A stretch of DNA of 64,000 bases from Pedobacter arcticus A12 (lineage in GTDB: Bacteria; Bacteroidota; Bacteroidia; Sphingobacteriales; Sphingobacteriaceae): assembly GCF_000302595.1 (NCBI RefSeq), contig NZ_JH947126.1:649223-713222 (forward strand), given 5' to 3'. The position numbers were made by a program, and so were the translations under genes. Below, piece by piece: positions 44,984 to 53,398 of this stretch (positions are counted from its first letter, which is position 1; each line of letters begins with the position of its first letter). The notes below the pieces were generated by a model, which saw only the letters and a list, made by a program, of their open reading frames with translations, made no database searches and had not been told where the DNA came from.

Positions 44984-45532
44984 TTAAATCCTCGGAATCC
45001 AGGTATTCTCCTCGTTTTTATTGTTAAAAACTACCTTCCGGCTTAAAGTAAATAAATAATCAGACAAACGGTTTAAATAAATAATTACCTTTTCATCTAC
45101 AAACTCTGATTCTGCCAAGTGTACAGCTAGTCTTTCCGCTCGTCTGCACACACACCTTGCAACGTGGCAATAAGATGCGGTTGTGTTACCTCCAGGTAAA
45201 ATGAAGTGTTTTAAAGGTGATAGAAAAGTATTCATCTCATCCATCTGCTTTTCAAGCAATTCAATATCAGTCTCTAATAAATCAGGGATTTTCATTCTTG
45301 ATTTTTCTGGGTCGGATGCTAAAGTTGAACCTACCGTAAACAACCTATCTTGGATTTCTTTCAAAATTTCTTTATCCTCCGCTAAAATATCTTGATCTTT
45401 TATCAAACCGATGTACGAATTAAGTTCATCCACTGTTCCGTAACTTTCTATTCGTAAATGATGTTTTGGCACTCTTGTACCCCCTATTAAAGAAGTGTAT
45501 CCTTTATCGCCTGTTTTAGTATATATTTTCAT
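44984..45532 (-). CDS. Cob(I)alamin adenosyltransferase, PduO type
   Basis: 182 residues of PduO-type ATP:cob(I)alamin adenosyltransferase, which makes adenosylcobalamin from ATP and reduced cobalamin. The ATP-binding N-terminus KIYTKTGDKGYTSLIGGTRV and the later helix LPGGNTTASYCHVARCVCRRAERLAV with the conserved RRAER (about residues 138-142) are diagnostic. No cobalamin synthesis genes are in the window, so it probably works on imported cobalamin. Confidence 0.94.
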   Translation of the reverse strand: MKIYTKTGDKGYTSLIGGTRVPKHHLRIESYGTVDELNSYIGLIKDQDILAEDKEILKEIQDRLFTVGSTLASDPEKSRMKIPDLLETDIELLEKQMDEMNTFLSPLKHFILPGGNTTASYCHVARCVCRRAERLAVHLAESEFVDEKVIIYLNRLSDYLFTLSRKVVFNNKNEENTWIPRI

Positions 45533-45607
45533 AAAATGATTGATTCCTTTTCTGCTCTAAACAGATTAACAACAATGCTAACAAGATAATCGAAAAATTG
45601 TTCAACA

Positions 45608-45640
45608 AAAAAAGGTAAGCTAAAAAAACTCACCTTTTTG
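45608..45640 (-). terminator. Rho-independent terminator after the LolD-like gene
   Basis: AAAAAGGTGAG pairs imperfectly with CTTACCTTTTT on the - strand and runs into a T tract, 17 bases past the LolD-like stop codon. Confidence 0.8.
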
Positions 45641-45656
45641 TCGGATACATCGAAAT

Positions 45657-46379
45657 CTATAAATTCTGCATTTTTGAATGCACCGTCCTTATATCTGTGT
45701 TCTGATAATCTTCTTCAATAAGCCCATCTCTCATTCTTACAATCCGGTGAGCGTGTTGTGCAATATCTTCTTCGTGGGTTACAATAATAATCGTATTTCC
45801 TTTGGCATGAATATCCTCGATTAAACCCATAATTTCTATAGAAGTCTTGGTATCCAAGTTCCCTGTGGGTTCATCGGCCAAGATAATAGACGGATTGTTG
45901 ATCAAAGCTCTGGCAACGGCCACCCTTTGTCGCTGTCCTCCAGAAAGTTCGTTAGGCTTGTGGTGTACCCTATTTCCGAGTCCAACGTTTTCTAAAGCTT
46001 GAATTGCTCTTTCATCGCGTTCTTTTCTTTTGATGCCTGCATAAATTAAAGGCAAGGCCACATTATCTTGTGCGGAAGAACGCGGTAATAAGTTAAAAGT
46101 TTGAAAAACGAAACCAATTTCTTTGTTTCTAACTTCCGCTAGCTCGCTATCTGTCATCTGGCTAACATTAATGCCATTCAAAACATACTCGCCTTTGGTA
46201 GGTGTATCTAAACAGCCTAACAAGTTCATCAAAGTAGATTTTCCTGAACCTGAAGGCCCCATTAAAGCAACAAACTCTCCTTTATTTATAGTTAAAGAAA
46301 CAGATTTTAGGGCATGGATAACCTCAGCACCTATAACGTACTTACGCCCTAAATCTGTAATCGTAATTAATGGTTGCAT
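45657..46379 (-). CDS. LolD/MacB-type ABC transporter ATPase
   Basis: 240 residues. Walker [18 protein letters not shown] (about residues 39-55), Q-loop [10 protein letters not shown], signature [15 protein letters not shown] and Walker [13 protein letters not shown], typical of the LolD/FtsE/MacB group that powers extraction of lipoproteins or export. Its membrane partner is not adjacent; the MacB-like permease at 39977-41224 is a candidate. It follows gatC by 55 bases and is probably cotranscribed. Confidence 0.92.
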   Translation of the reverse strand: MQPLITITDLGRKYVIGAEVIHALKSVSLTINKGEFVALMGPSGSGKSTLMNLLGCLDTPTKGEYVLNGINVSQMTDSELAEVRNKEIGFVFQTFNLLPRSSAQDNVALPLIYAGIKRKERDERAIQALENVGLGNRVHHKPNELSGGQRQRVAVARALINNPSIILADEPTGNLDTKTSIEIMGLIEDIHAKGNTIIIVTHEEDIAQHAHRIVRMRDGLIEEDYQNTDIRTVHSKMQNL

Positions 46380-46434
46380 TTTTCCTTTTCTATTCAGACG
46401 GTTAGAAACCGATTTTGTTACGCTAAAGCAATAA

Positions 46435-46725
46435 CTATTTCTGAATTACTTTTGAAACTTTGATGTACTCCTCGTTTCTTAAAGGTGCGTTTTTCAGCGC
46501 TTCGTCACGAGTAAGTTCTTGAATTACAACGTCGGGGCGCAAAACGTTTACAGCCTCGTTCATGTAAATTAAAGGTTTAACGCCAGAAGTATCCAATTCA
46601 TTCAGCTTTTCCATAAAGCTCAAAATCTCACTTAATTCTTCAATCGACCTGTCTTTCTCTGCTTCCGTTAATTCTAACCTAGCTAAATGAGCTATTTTAT
46701 CTACCGTTTCTTTATCTATTTTCAT
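46435..46725 (-). CDS. gatC: Aspartyl/glutamyl-tRNA amidotransferase subunit C
   Basis: 96-residue GatC, which stabilises GatA in the GatCAB complex that converts Glu-tRNA-Gln (or Asp-tRNA-Asn) to the amide. Signature: [26 protein letters not shown] (residues about 10-35) and the C-terminal VLRPDVV and [15 protein letters not shown]. gatA and gatB are not nearby. Confidence 0.93.
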   Translation of the reverse strand: MKIDKETVDKIAHLARLELTEAEKDRSIEELSEILSFMEKLNELDTSGVKPLIYMNEAVNVLRPDVVIQELTRDEALKNAPLRNEEYIKVSKVIQK

Positions 46726-46885
46726 TGTTCTATTTTAAAGAGTCCGTGGTCCACAGAGTTTGACTCGTTTTTTTAAATTACTCTTCAAAAACCACTATCC
46801 AATCCAAAAATATTTGTTGTCGCAAATACTTAACACGTACTAGCTATCATCCCAGACCTCGGGCTACCGACCCCTGGCTGCGGAC

Positions 46886-47620
46886 TTAAACCTCATAGTC
46901 CAACTTCGATTTTATCTTTTCAAAAACCAAATCTCTTAAAAGTTCATCATCTTTAATACCGAAACCAGAGACATCAATGGGTTTGTGTACGCAAATATGC
47001 GAAACTCCGGGCTTGCATCCATATTTTATCCCATCATCCCACCAAATTTTCCAATTATCTTTTAAAGTTACCGGAATTATTGGAATCTGATGTTCGATTG
47101 CCAAGCGAAATGGCCCGTTTTTAAACTCATGCAAAACAGGTGGATACTCATCCCCAATCTTTCCCTCTGGAAAAATCACAGGTGACATTCCTTCTAAAAT
47201 TCTTTCTGATGCTTTTTTAAACGCTCTAAAAGACGACATTTTACTTTCTCTGTTAACGGGGATATCTATCGTTTGAAAAAAAATTCGGGTTACTGGATTT
47301 TTAAGCAATGATTCTTTTCCTAAAAAAAAGAAATTGCCTTTAGCAACTAAGCTCATGGCAAAAATATCAAGATTTGAAGCGTGATTTGGACAAATGATAT
47401 AAGTTTTGTTCCAATCTATAACTTCCTCGTAATCAATTTTGTAAAAAACACCTGTTAACATCGACGGGATAAATGCACATATTTTTCTAAAAAAATTAAG
47501 CTGCGGATAGGTGTTTTTTCGTCTCGAAAGAAAATAAACAAATGGGAAAGTCAGTACAAAAATCACAGCTACCATTGCTAGGTGCCAGTACCTCATCATC
47601 TGCCTTAAAATTTGTCTCAT
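46886..47620 (-). CDS. 1-acyl-sn-glycerol-3-phosphate acyltransferase, PlsC family
   Basis: 244 residues. The HX4D motif NHASNLDIFAM (about residues 79-89), VNRESKMSSFRAF and PVIFPEGKIGDEYPP are standard. An N-terminal hydrophobic helix (LAMVAVIFVLTFPFVYFL) anchors it. It makes phosphatidic acid from lysophosphatidate and acyl-ACP or acyl-CoA. A start at 47659 is possible, but 47620 leaves room for the divergent trpS promoter. Confidence 0.9.
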   Translation of the reverse strand: MRQILRQMMRYWHLAMVAVIFVLTFPFVYFLSRRKNTYPQLNFFRKICAFIPSMLTGVFYKIDYEEVIDWNKTYIICPNHASNLDIFAMSLVAKGNFFFLGKESLLKNPVTRIFFQTIDIPVNRESKMSSFRAFKKASERILEGMSPVIFPEGKIGDEYPPVLHEFKNGPFRLAIEHQIPIIPVTLKDNWKIWWDDGIKYGCKPGVSHICVHKPIDVSGFGIKDDELLRDLVFEKIKSKLDYEV

Positions 47621-47660
47621 CGCTCTCAAAATTATAAATTTTCTGTACTTTCGTCGCATT

Positions 47661-48656
47661 ATGGAAACTGTTGTTAGCGGAATTAGATCTACAGGTAAGT
47701 TACACCTTGGAAATTATTATGGTGCAGTGCGAAATTTTGTGCAGATGCAAAATGAACATAACTGCTTTTTCTTTATTGCTGATTATCATTCATTAACTAC
47801 CCACCCAACGCCAAGTGACTTACACGGTAACATTAAACAGGTTTTAGTTGAATACTTAGCTGCCGGTCTGGATCCAGAAAAAAGCACTTTGTACATCCAA
47901 TCTGATGTTCCAGAAATCGCTGAACTGTATTTATACATGAATATGAATGCTTATTTGGGCGAATTAGAGCGAGGCGCTTCTTTTAAAGATAAAATTAGAG
48001 CAAATCCAAATAATGTAAATGCAGGTTTGCTAACCTACCCCGTTTTAATGGCTGCGGATATTTTAATTCACCATGCTACTAAAGTGCCCGTAGGTAAAGA
48101 TCAGGAACAGCATTTAGAAATGACCCGGACGTTTGGTAACCGCTTTAACAATTTGTATCAAACAGACTACTTTAAAGAACCTTTTGCGTTTAATTATTCC
48201 AAAGATTTGGTTAAAATCCCCGGGTTAGATGGCAAAGGAAAAATGGGAAAATCGGAAGGTGAAATGAATGCTGTTTACCTATCAGACAGTCCAGAAATTA
48301 TCAGAAAAAAAGTAATGAAGGCCGTTACGGATGGCGGACCTACACAAGACAACCAAGAAAAGCCACAGGAAGTACAAAACTTGTTTGACCTGATGAGAGT
48401 GGTTTCCTCTACTGATACTTTATCACATTTTGAAGAGTTGTATAATAAAGCTCAAATTAGATACGGCGATTTTAAGAAGGCTTTGGCTGAGGATATGATC
48501 ATTGCAACGCAACCAATCCGCGAGAAAATTGAGCATATATCTGCAGATACTGTATTATTACGCCAAGTTGCAAAGCATGGTGCTGCAAAGGCCAGAGAAA
48601 GTGCACAAAAAACCATTAAAGAAGTAAGAGAAATTATTGGTTTTAGAAATTTTTAG
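47661..48656 (+). CDS. trpS: Tryptophanyl-tRNA synthetase
   Basis: 331-residue class I TrpRS. HIGH-like LHLGNYYGAVRNF and KMSKS-like KGKMGKSEGEMN (about residues 193-204); VPVGKDQEQHLEMTR is the conserved helix. It charges tRNA-Trp. TACTTTCG (47646-47653), close to the TAnnTTTG element, lies seven bases before the ATG, which suggests a very short or absent leader. Confidence 0.96.
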   Translation: METVVSGIRSTGKLHLGNYYGAVRNFVQMQNEHNCFFFIADYHSLTTHPTPSDLHGNIKQVLVEYLAAGLDPEKSTLYIQSDVPEIAELYLYMNMNAYLGELERGASFKDKIRANPNNVNAGLLTYPVLMAADILIHHATKVPVGKDQEQHLEMTRTFGNRFNNLYQTDYFKEPFAFNYSKDLVKIPGLDGKGKMGKSEGEMNAVYLSDSPEIIRKKVMKAVTDGGPTQDNQEKPQEVQNLFDLMRVVSSTDTLSHFEELYNKAQIRYGDFKKALAEDMIIATQPIREKIEHISADTVLLRQVAKHGAAKARESAQKTIKEVREIIGFRNF

Positions 48657-48695
48657 TAGCTTAATAAAATTAAAACCATTTTAAAAAATCATTTT

Positions 48696-49313
48696 ATGCA
48701 TATAGCTATAGTAGGTAACATTGGTGCTGGTAAAACTACCTTAACAGAATTGTTAGCGAAAAATTACGGATGGGAGGCAATGTATGAAGCCGTTGATAAC
48801 AATCCTTACCTCGAAGATTTTTATAGTGATATGAAAAGATGGAGTTTTAACCTACAGATCTATTTTTTAAACAGCAGGTTTCAACAAATTAAAGAGATCC
48901 AAAAGGGTTCTAAAACTATTGTACAGGATCGAACTATTTACGAGGACGCCTACATTTTTGCGGAAAACTTACATGATATGGGCTTAATGACCACTAGAGA
49001 TCATGACAATTATCGCTCAATTTTCAGTAGTATGACCTCTTTTATCAATCCGCCAGATTTGTTGATCTACTTAAAAGCATCTGTACCGACATTGGTAGAA
49101 AACATTCAACGCCGTGGCAGAGAATACGAAGCGGGAATAAGAATTGATTATTTACAGAAACTGAACGAAAAATACGACCGCTGGATAAAAGGCTATAAAG
49201 AAGGTAATTTATTGATTTTAGATAAAGACAAACTAGATTTCACCAACAATCCCGACGACTTGGCTTTTATTATAGAAAGCGTTGAACGAGAAATTAACGG
49301 ACTTTTTAAATAA
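48696..49313 (+). CDS. Deoxynucleoside kinase
   Basis: 205 residues. P-loop IVGNIGAGKTTLTELL (about residues 5-20), the catalytic QDRTIYEDAYIFAENLHDMG (DR motif near residue 76), and the lid-like RRGREYEAGIRIDYL. It phosphorylates deoxynucleosides for salvage; deoxyadenosine/deoxyguanosine or broad specificity cannot be settled. The kdsB start follows 8 bases after its stop, on the same strand. Confidence 0.9.
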   Translation: MHIAIVGNIGAGKTTLTELLAKNYGWEAMYEAVDNNPYLEDFYSDMKRWSFNLQIYFLNSRFQQIKEIQKGSKTIVQDRTIYEDAYIFAENLHDMGLMTTRDHDNYRSIFSSMTSFINPPDLLIYLKASVPTLVENIQRRGREYEAGIRIDYLQKLNEKYDRWIKGYKEGNLLILDKDKLDFTNNPDDLAFIIESVEREINGLFK

Positions 49314-49321
49314 CACTCCCT

Positions 49322-50068
49322 ATGAAAATTTTAGGTATCATCCCAGCTAGGTTCGCCTCTACCCGTTTTCCGGGAAAACCGCTGATAGATTTGGCAGGTA
49401 AAAGTATGATACGTAGGGTTTATGAACAGGCAAAAAAAGCATCGTCTTTGGCGGAAGTTGTAGTTGCAACAGATAGCCCGGAAATTTTTAACGCAGTAAA
49501 GCTTTTCAACGGAAATGTAATCATGACGTCAGACCAGCACCAAAGCGGGACAGATCGGTGTGCAGAGGTTTGTGTAAAAATGACAGGTTATGATGCAATC
49601 ATCAACATACAGGGCGATGAACCGCTAATTGACCCAAAGCAAATCAATTTATTGGCAAGCTGTTTTAACGATATTTCTACTGATTTAGCAACGCTGATCA
49701 AAAAAATAAGCACTCCAGAAGAGCTATTTAACTTCAATACACCAAAGGTCATCATCAACAACCGGTCAGAAGCGATTTATTTTAGTCGCCAGGTGATCCC
49801 GTATTTGAAAGATGTTGCTCAAGAAAATTATTTATCCAAACACACTTTTTATAAGCACATTGGCATTTACGGTTACCGCACTACCACGTTGGGTATTATC
49901 GCCGGCATGAAGTTAGGCAACCTAGAATCTTCTGAAAAACTGGAGCAACTTCGTTGGATTGAAAATGGCTGTAAAATTAAAGTTGCCATCACCGAAACGG
50001 AAAGCTTGGCAATTGATAGCCCTGAAGATGTAACGAAGGTTTTAGAATTGCTGTCGAATCAGTGCTAA
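49322..50068 (+). CDS. kdsB: 3-deoxy-manno-octulosonate cytidylyltransferase
   Basis: 248-residue KdsB, which activates Kdo as CMP-Kdo for lipopolysaccharide core assembly. N-terminal IIPARFASTRFPGKPLIDLAG and IINIQGDEPLIDPKQI (about residues 93-108) are the nucleotide-binding and metal-binding motifs. It lies downstream of the deoxynucleoside kinase, with a gap of 8 bases, so it is probably in the same transcript. Confidence 0.96.
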   Translation: MKILGIIPARFASTRFPGKPLIDLAGKSMIRRVYEQAKKASSLAEVVVATDSPEIFNAVKLFNGNVIMTSDQHQSGTDRCAEVCVKMTGYDAIINIQGDEPLIDPKQINLLASCFNDISTDLATLIKKISTPEELFNFNTPKVIINNRSEAIYFSRQVIPYLKDVAQENYLSKHTFYKHIGIYGYRTTTLGIIAGMKLGNLESSEKLEQLRWIENGCKIKVAITETESLAIDSPEDVTKVLELLSNQC

Positions 50069-50184
50069 GGCAAATTCAGCTATTCCTATCCCATCTAATT
50101 TAAAACATTTCAACCTCTCGAAACAAAAGCGTATAACCTTCCGCGACTGCTTCATGAATCAGAATCAACGGCTAATCAACTAAC

Positions 50185-51087
50185 CTAACTCTGTAACGGG
50201 CGTTGCTTCACCATACCTCCGTAAGTATCATCTACTGTATGCATTACAATAAAAGCTTGCTTATCTATGCTCCTTACCATATTCCTAAGTTTGGTTACCT
50301 CTAATCTTGTAACTACAGTAAACACAATTTTCATATCAACTTCATCAGGACTTAGATTTTTTGTATAGCCTCTTTCCCCTTTATAAATTGTTACCGCTCT
50401 TCCTAAAATTTTGGTAATAGCCTGTCGTATTTGCTCATTTTTTGAAGATATTATAGTAACTCCGATATATTCTTCCACACCGTGAATTATAAAATCGACC
50501 GTTTTAGATGCAGAGAGATAGGTTAGAATAGCATAAAGTGCTGTTTCTATATTTAAAACCCAAGCTGCAACGCAAAAAATCAAAATATTGAACAGCAAAA
50601 TAATATCACCCACACTTAAACTCACGTTTTTGGAGATAAATAGGGCTAAAACCTCGGTCCCATCAATAACTGCTCCTCCCCTAATGCTTAAACCAACACC
50701 TGCGCCCAAAAAGAAACCTCCGAACACGGCAATTAGTAACTTATCTGAAGTAACAATCGGGAAAAAATCAAAAGAAAGCATTAAAGCTAAACCCGCAATT
50801 GCAAGTACCGTTTTTATTGCAAAATTCTTGGAAATCTGTTTCATCCCCAATAAAACAAATGGAAAATTTACTACGATTACGATTAAACTTAAACTAATAC
50901 CCGTTTTTATATTCAATAACAAGGAAATACCCATGGTACCGCCATCTAAAAAATTGTTCGGTAATAAAAAACTTTTCAGTCCAAAAGCAGCAGAAGTGAT
51001 ACCCAAAAGAATTAATGTGGTCTCTTTAAGTATCGTAGGTAAATGCGCTTTTCGGTATAAAAATTGTACCCTTCTCTGTAATCTCAT
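50185..51087 (-). CDS. YitT-family membrane protein (DUF161/DUF2179)
   Basis: 300 residues with five or six transmembrane helices (TLILLGITSAAFGLKSFLLP; SLSLIVIVVNFPFVLLGM; TVLAIAGLALMLSF; LLIAVFGGFFLGAGVGLSIRGGAVIDGTEVLAL; IILLFNILIFCVAAWVL) and a C-terminal DUF2179 domain (EEYIGVTIISSKNEQIRQAI). Function is unknown. The ATG at 51087 replaces a TTG at 51096. Confidence 0.9.
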   Translation of the reverse strand: MRLQRRVQFLYRKAHLPTILKETTLILLGITSAAFGLKSFLLPNNFLDGGTMGISLLLNIKTGISLSLIVIVVNFPFVLLGMKQISKNFAIKTVLAIAGLALMLSFDFFPIVTSDKLLIAVFGGFFLGAGVGLSIRGGAVIDGTEVLALFISKNVSLSVGDIILLFNILIFCVAAWVLNIETALYAILTYLSASKTVDFIIHGVEEYIGVTIISSKNEQIRQAITKILGRAVTIYKGERGYTKNLSPDEVDMKIVFTVVTRLEVTKLRNMVRSIDKQAFIVMHTVDDTYGGMVKQRPLQS

Positions 51088-51150
51088 ATTTAACAAATAT
51101 AGAGTTCAAGACAATAAAATTAATTTGTATCTGAAAATAAATTGATAAAA

Positions 51151-52518
51151 ATGATAATCAAAAGCATTAACCCCGCAACCGATACGCTAATCCAAACTTA
51201 TATAGAGCTTTCCAAACAAGAAATACAACAAAAAATAACCGCAACAGAAAAAGCTTGGGAAAAGTGGCGTAAAGTAAGTTACGCGGATAAGGCAGCGTTG
51301 ATGCTAAAGCTTGCAACGGTTTTAAAATCAAAAAAGGAAGACCTGGCAAGAGTAATGACGTTAGAGATGGGTAAACCATTAAAAGAAAGTATTGCTGAGC
51401 TTGAAAAGTGCGCTTCGGTATGCGAGTATTATGCAGAAAATACCGAAACCTTTTTAAAAGATAAAATTGTTAAAACAGATGCCAACAAAAGCTACATAAG
51501 CTATCAACCTATAGGGGTTATTCTAGCTGTAATGCCTTGGAACTTCCCATTTTGGCAGGTGTTTAGGTTTTTGGCGCCAAACTTAATGGCAGGTAACTGT
51601 GGTGTTTTAAAACATGCATCTAACGTTTCGGGCTGTGCACTTTTAATAGAAGAATTGGTGCTAGAGGCTGGATTCCCTGAAAACGTTTTTAGCACTTTAC
51701 TGGTAGCAGGAAAAAATGTAAACCAAATTATTGAGCATCCGATAATTAAAGCGGTTACCTTAACCGGCAGTACAGAGGCAGGCAAAAAAGTAGCAGAAAA
51801 AGCAGGCTCAGTTTTAAAAAAATGTGTATTAGAACTTGGCGGAAGCGATGCATATCTTATCTTGGAAGATGCAGATTTAGAAATGGCTGCAGAAGCTTGT
51901 GTTAACGCTAGGCTTATCAATAACGGCCAAAGCTGTATTGCTGCAAAGCGTTTTATCGTTATTGAATCTGTTTTAGAAGAGTTTACGCAATTATTATTAA
52001 CCAAAATAAAAGCTAAAAAAACGGGCGATCCTTTTGATGAAAATACAGATTTGGGTCCAATGGCGAATAAACAATTACGAGACGATTTGCATGAGCAAGT
52101 GAGAAAGTCCATATCCTTAGGTGCAAAATGTATTTTAGGTGGCGAAATACCAGTTGGCGAAGGTGCTTTTTATCCGGCAAGCATCCTTACTAATGTAAAA
52201 AAAGGAATGCCCGCTTTTGACGAAGAACTATTTGGACCAGTAGCAGTGATAATATCCGCCGATACTATAGATGAAGCCATCAACATTGCAAACGACTCGG
52301 TCTTTGGCTTGGGTGGAGCAGTTTTTACAAAAGATGAAACCAAGGGAAATGAGATTGCTAGAAATCAACTTCAAGCTGGAAGTGTGTTTGTAAATCAGGG
52401 CGTAAAATCTGACCCGAGATTACCTTTTGGAGGTATTAAACAATCTGGTTATGGCAGAGAACTCGGATTAAATGGTTTATTGGAATTTATGAATATCAAA
52501 ACCATCTCTATTAAGTAA
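51151..52518 (+). CDS. NAD(P)-dependent aldehyde dehydrogenase, succinate-semialdehyde type
   Basis: 455 residues. Asn-motif IGVILAVMPWNFPFWQVFR, nucleotide-binding LTGSTEAGKKVAEKAG, general-base glutamate in VLELGGSDAYLIL, and catalytic cysteine in INNGQSCIAAKRFIV. Closest to succinate-semialdehyde dehydrogenases (GABA shunt or related); other short aldehydes are possible. The ATG at 51151 is preferred to the TTG at 51142. Confidence 0.9.
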   Translation: MIIKSINPATDTLIQTYIELSKQEIQQKITATEKAWEKWRKVSYADKAALMLKLATVLKSKKEDLARVMTLEMGKPLKESIAELEKCASVCEYYAENTETFLKDKIVKTDANKSYISYQPIGVILAVMPWNFPFWQVFRFLAPNLMAGNCGVLKHASNVSGCALLIEELVLEAGFPENVFSTLLVAGKNVNQIIEHPIIKAVTLTGSTEAGKKVAEKAGSVLKKCVLELGGSDAYLILEDADLEMAAEACVNARLINNGQSCIAAKRFIVIESVLEEFTQLLLTKIKAKKTGDPFDENTDLGPMANKQLRDDLHEQVRKSISLGAKCILGGEIPVGEGAFYPASILTNVKKGMPAFDEELFGPVAVIISADTIDEAINIANDSVFGLGGAVFTKDETKGNEIARNQLQAGSVFVNQGVKSDPRLPFGGIKQSGYGRELGLNGLLEFMNIKTISIK

Positions 52519-52525
52519 AATTGTT

Positions 52526-53146
52526 TTACCGAATGTCTGACAAAAGTTGTTTTGATCTCTCAATTTGTGCCATAATATCCCTTCGGTACCCAGATTCTTC
52601 TAAAACCTTTTGAAAATCTGCAATGGAAGAATTACAAGCACTTATCGCGATAGACTTACTATAAACATCTGGGATACGTTGGCTTTTGTACAAAGCATAA
52701 TCTTGATAAGCTAGTCCTCGGTTCTGATATAGTTTATAATCATTCGGGGTTAAATCCAAAGCAGACGAAAAATCTTTGATAGCACCACAGATTAACCGCT
52801 CGTGTTCTGGTGATTTAGCTTCCTTAAAAGTGGCAGAAAACAACACTTTTGCCTTGCCACGATAATAATAGGCTGCTGTTTCGGTCGGCTTCATAGCGAT
52901 CAATCGGTCAAACGCCTCAATACATTTCCTATATTCTGCCGCATGGTAATTGGAGTAACCCATTAACCATAACGCGTTCATATTACTACGGTCGTTGGCA
53001 TAGGCTTTCTCAAAATAACCAGCTGCAGTAGTAAATTCACCTGCTGTCATGGCCTTTTGTCCTAAACGTTCAAACGGTGTTTGCGCAACGGCAATATTCG
53101 TAATTAAAGAAATTCCAGTTAAAACTAAAATAAATTGTGTTTTCAT
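52526..53146 (-). CDS. Secreted tetratricopeptide-repeat protein
   Basis: 206 residues. Signal peptide (MKTQFILVLTGISLITNIAVAQ), then about four TPR motifs (AGYFEKAYANDRSNMNALWLM, SNYHAAEYRKCIEAFDRLIA, YYYRGKAKVLFSATFKEAKS, YQNRGLAYQDYALYKSQRI). Probably periplasmic. Convergent with the aldehyde dehydrogenase; a start at 53170 would place charged residues before the signal. Confidence 0.85.
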   Translation of the reverse strand: MKTQFILVLTGISLITNIAVAQTPFERLGQKAMTAGEFTTAAGYFEKAYANDRSNMNALWLMGYSNYHAAEYRKCIEAFDRLIAMKPTETAAYYYRGKAKVLFSATFKEAKSPEHERLICGAIKDFSSALDLTPNDYKLYQNRGLAYQDYALYKSQRIPDVYSKSIAISACNSSIADFQKVLEESGYRRDIMAQIERSKQLLSDIR

Positions 53147-53398
53147 CTTTCGGCAATACTCCCCTATCAAAAATAAATTAATAAATTAATAACGTATTTG
53201 TGCGGGAAATATTTCGCATAATTGGTACTGACGTAATTTCACTTTTTTTTGTTAAAAAACGCTACTTTGATACATTTTTCTTAAAAAAAACTTTTAAAGT
53301 TCATTGGCATAAAGCTTGTAAATTATAGTTCACTATATCGTTATAGCTTAAATTGCAGTTTAACCTGTCAATTTGGCGTTTCATCATAAAAAAAATAC

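Noticed and set aside
53147-53398. The 250-base gap before lon considered for an RNA gene or heat-shock element
   Set aside because: It is AT-rich without a stable fold or clear dyad that I could see.
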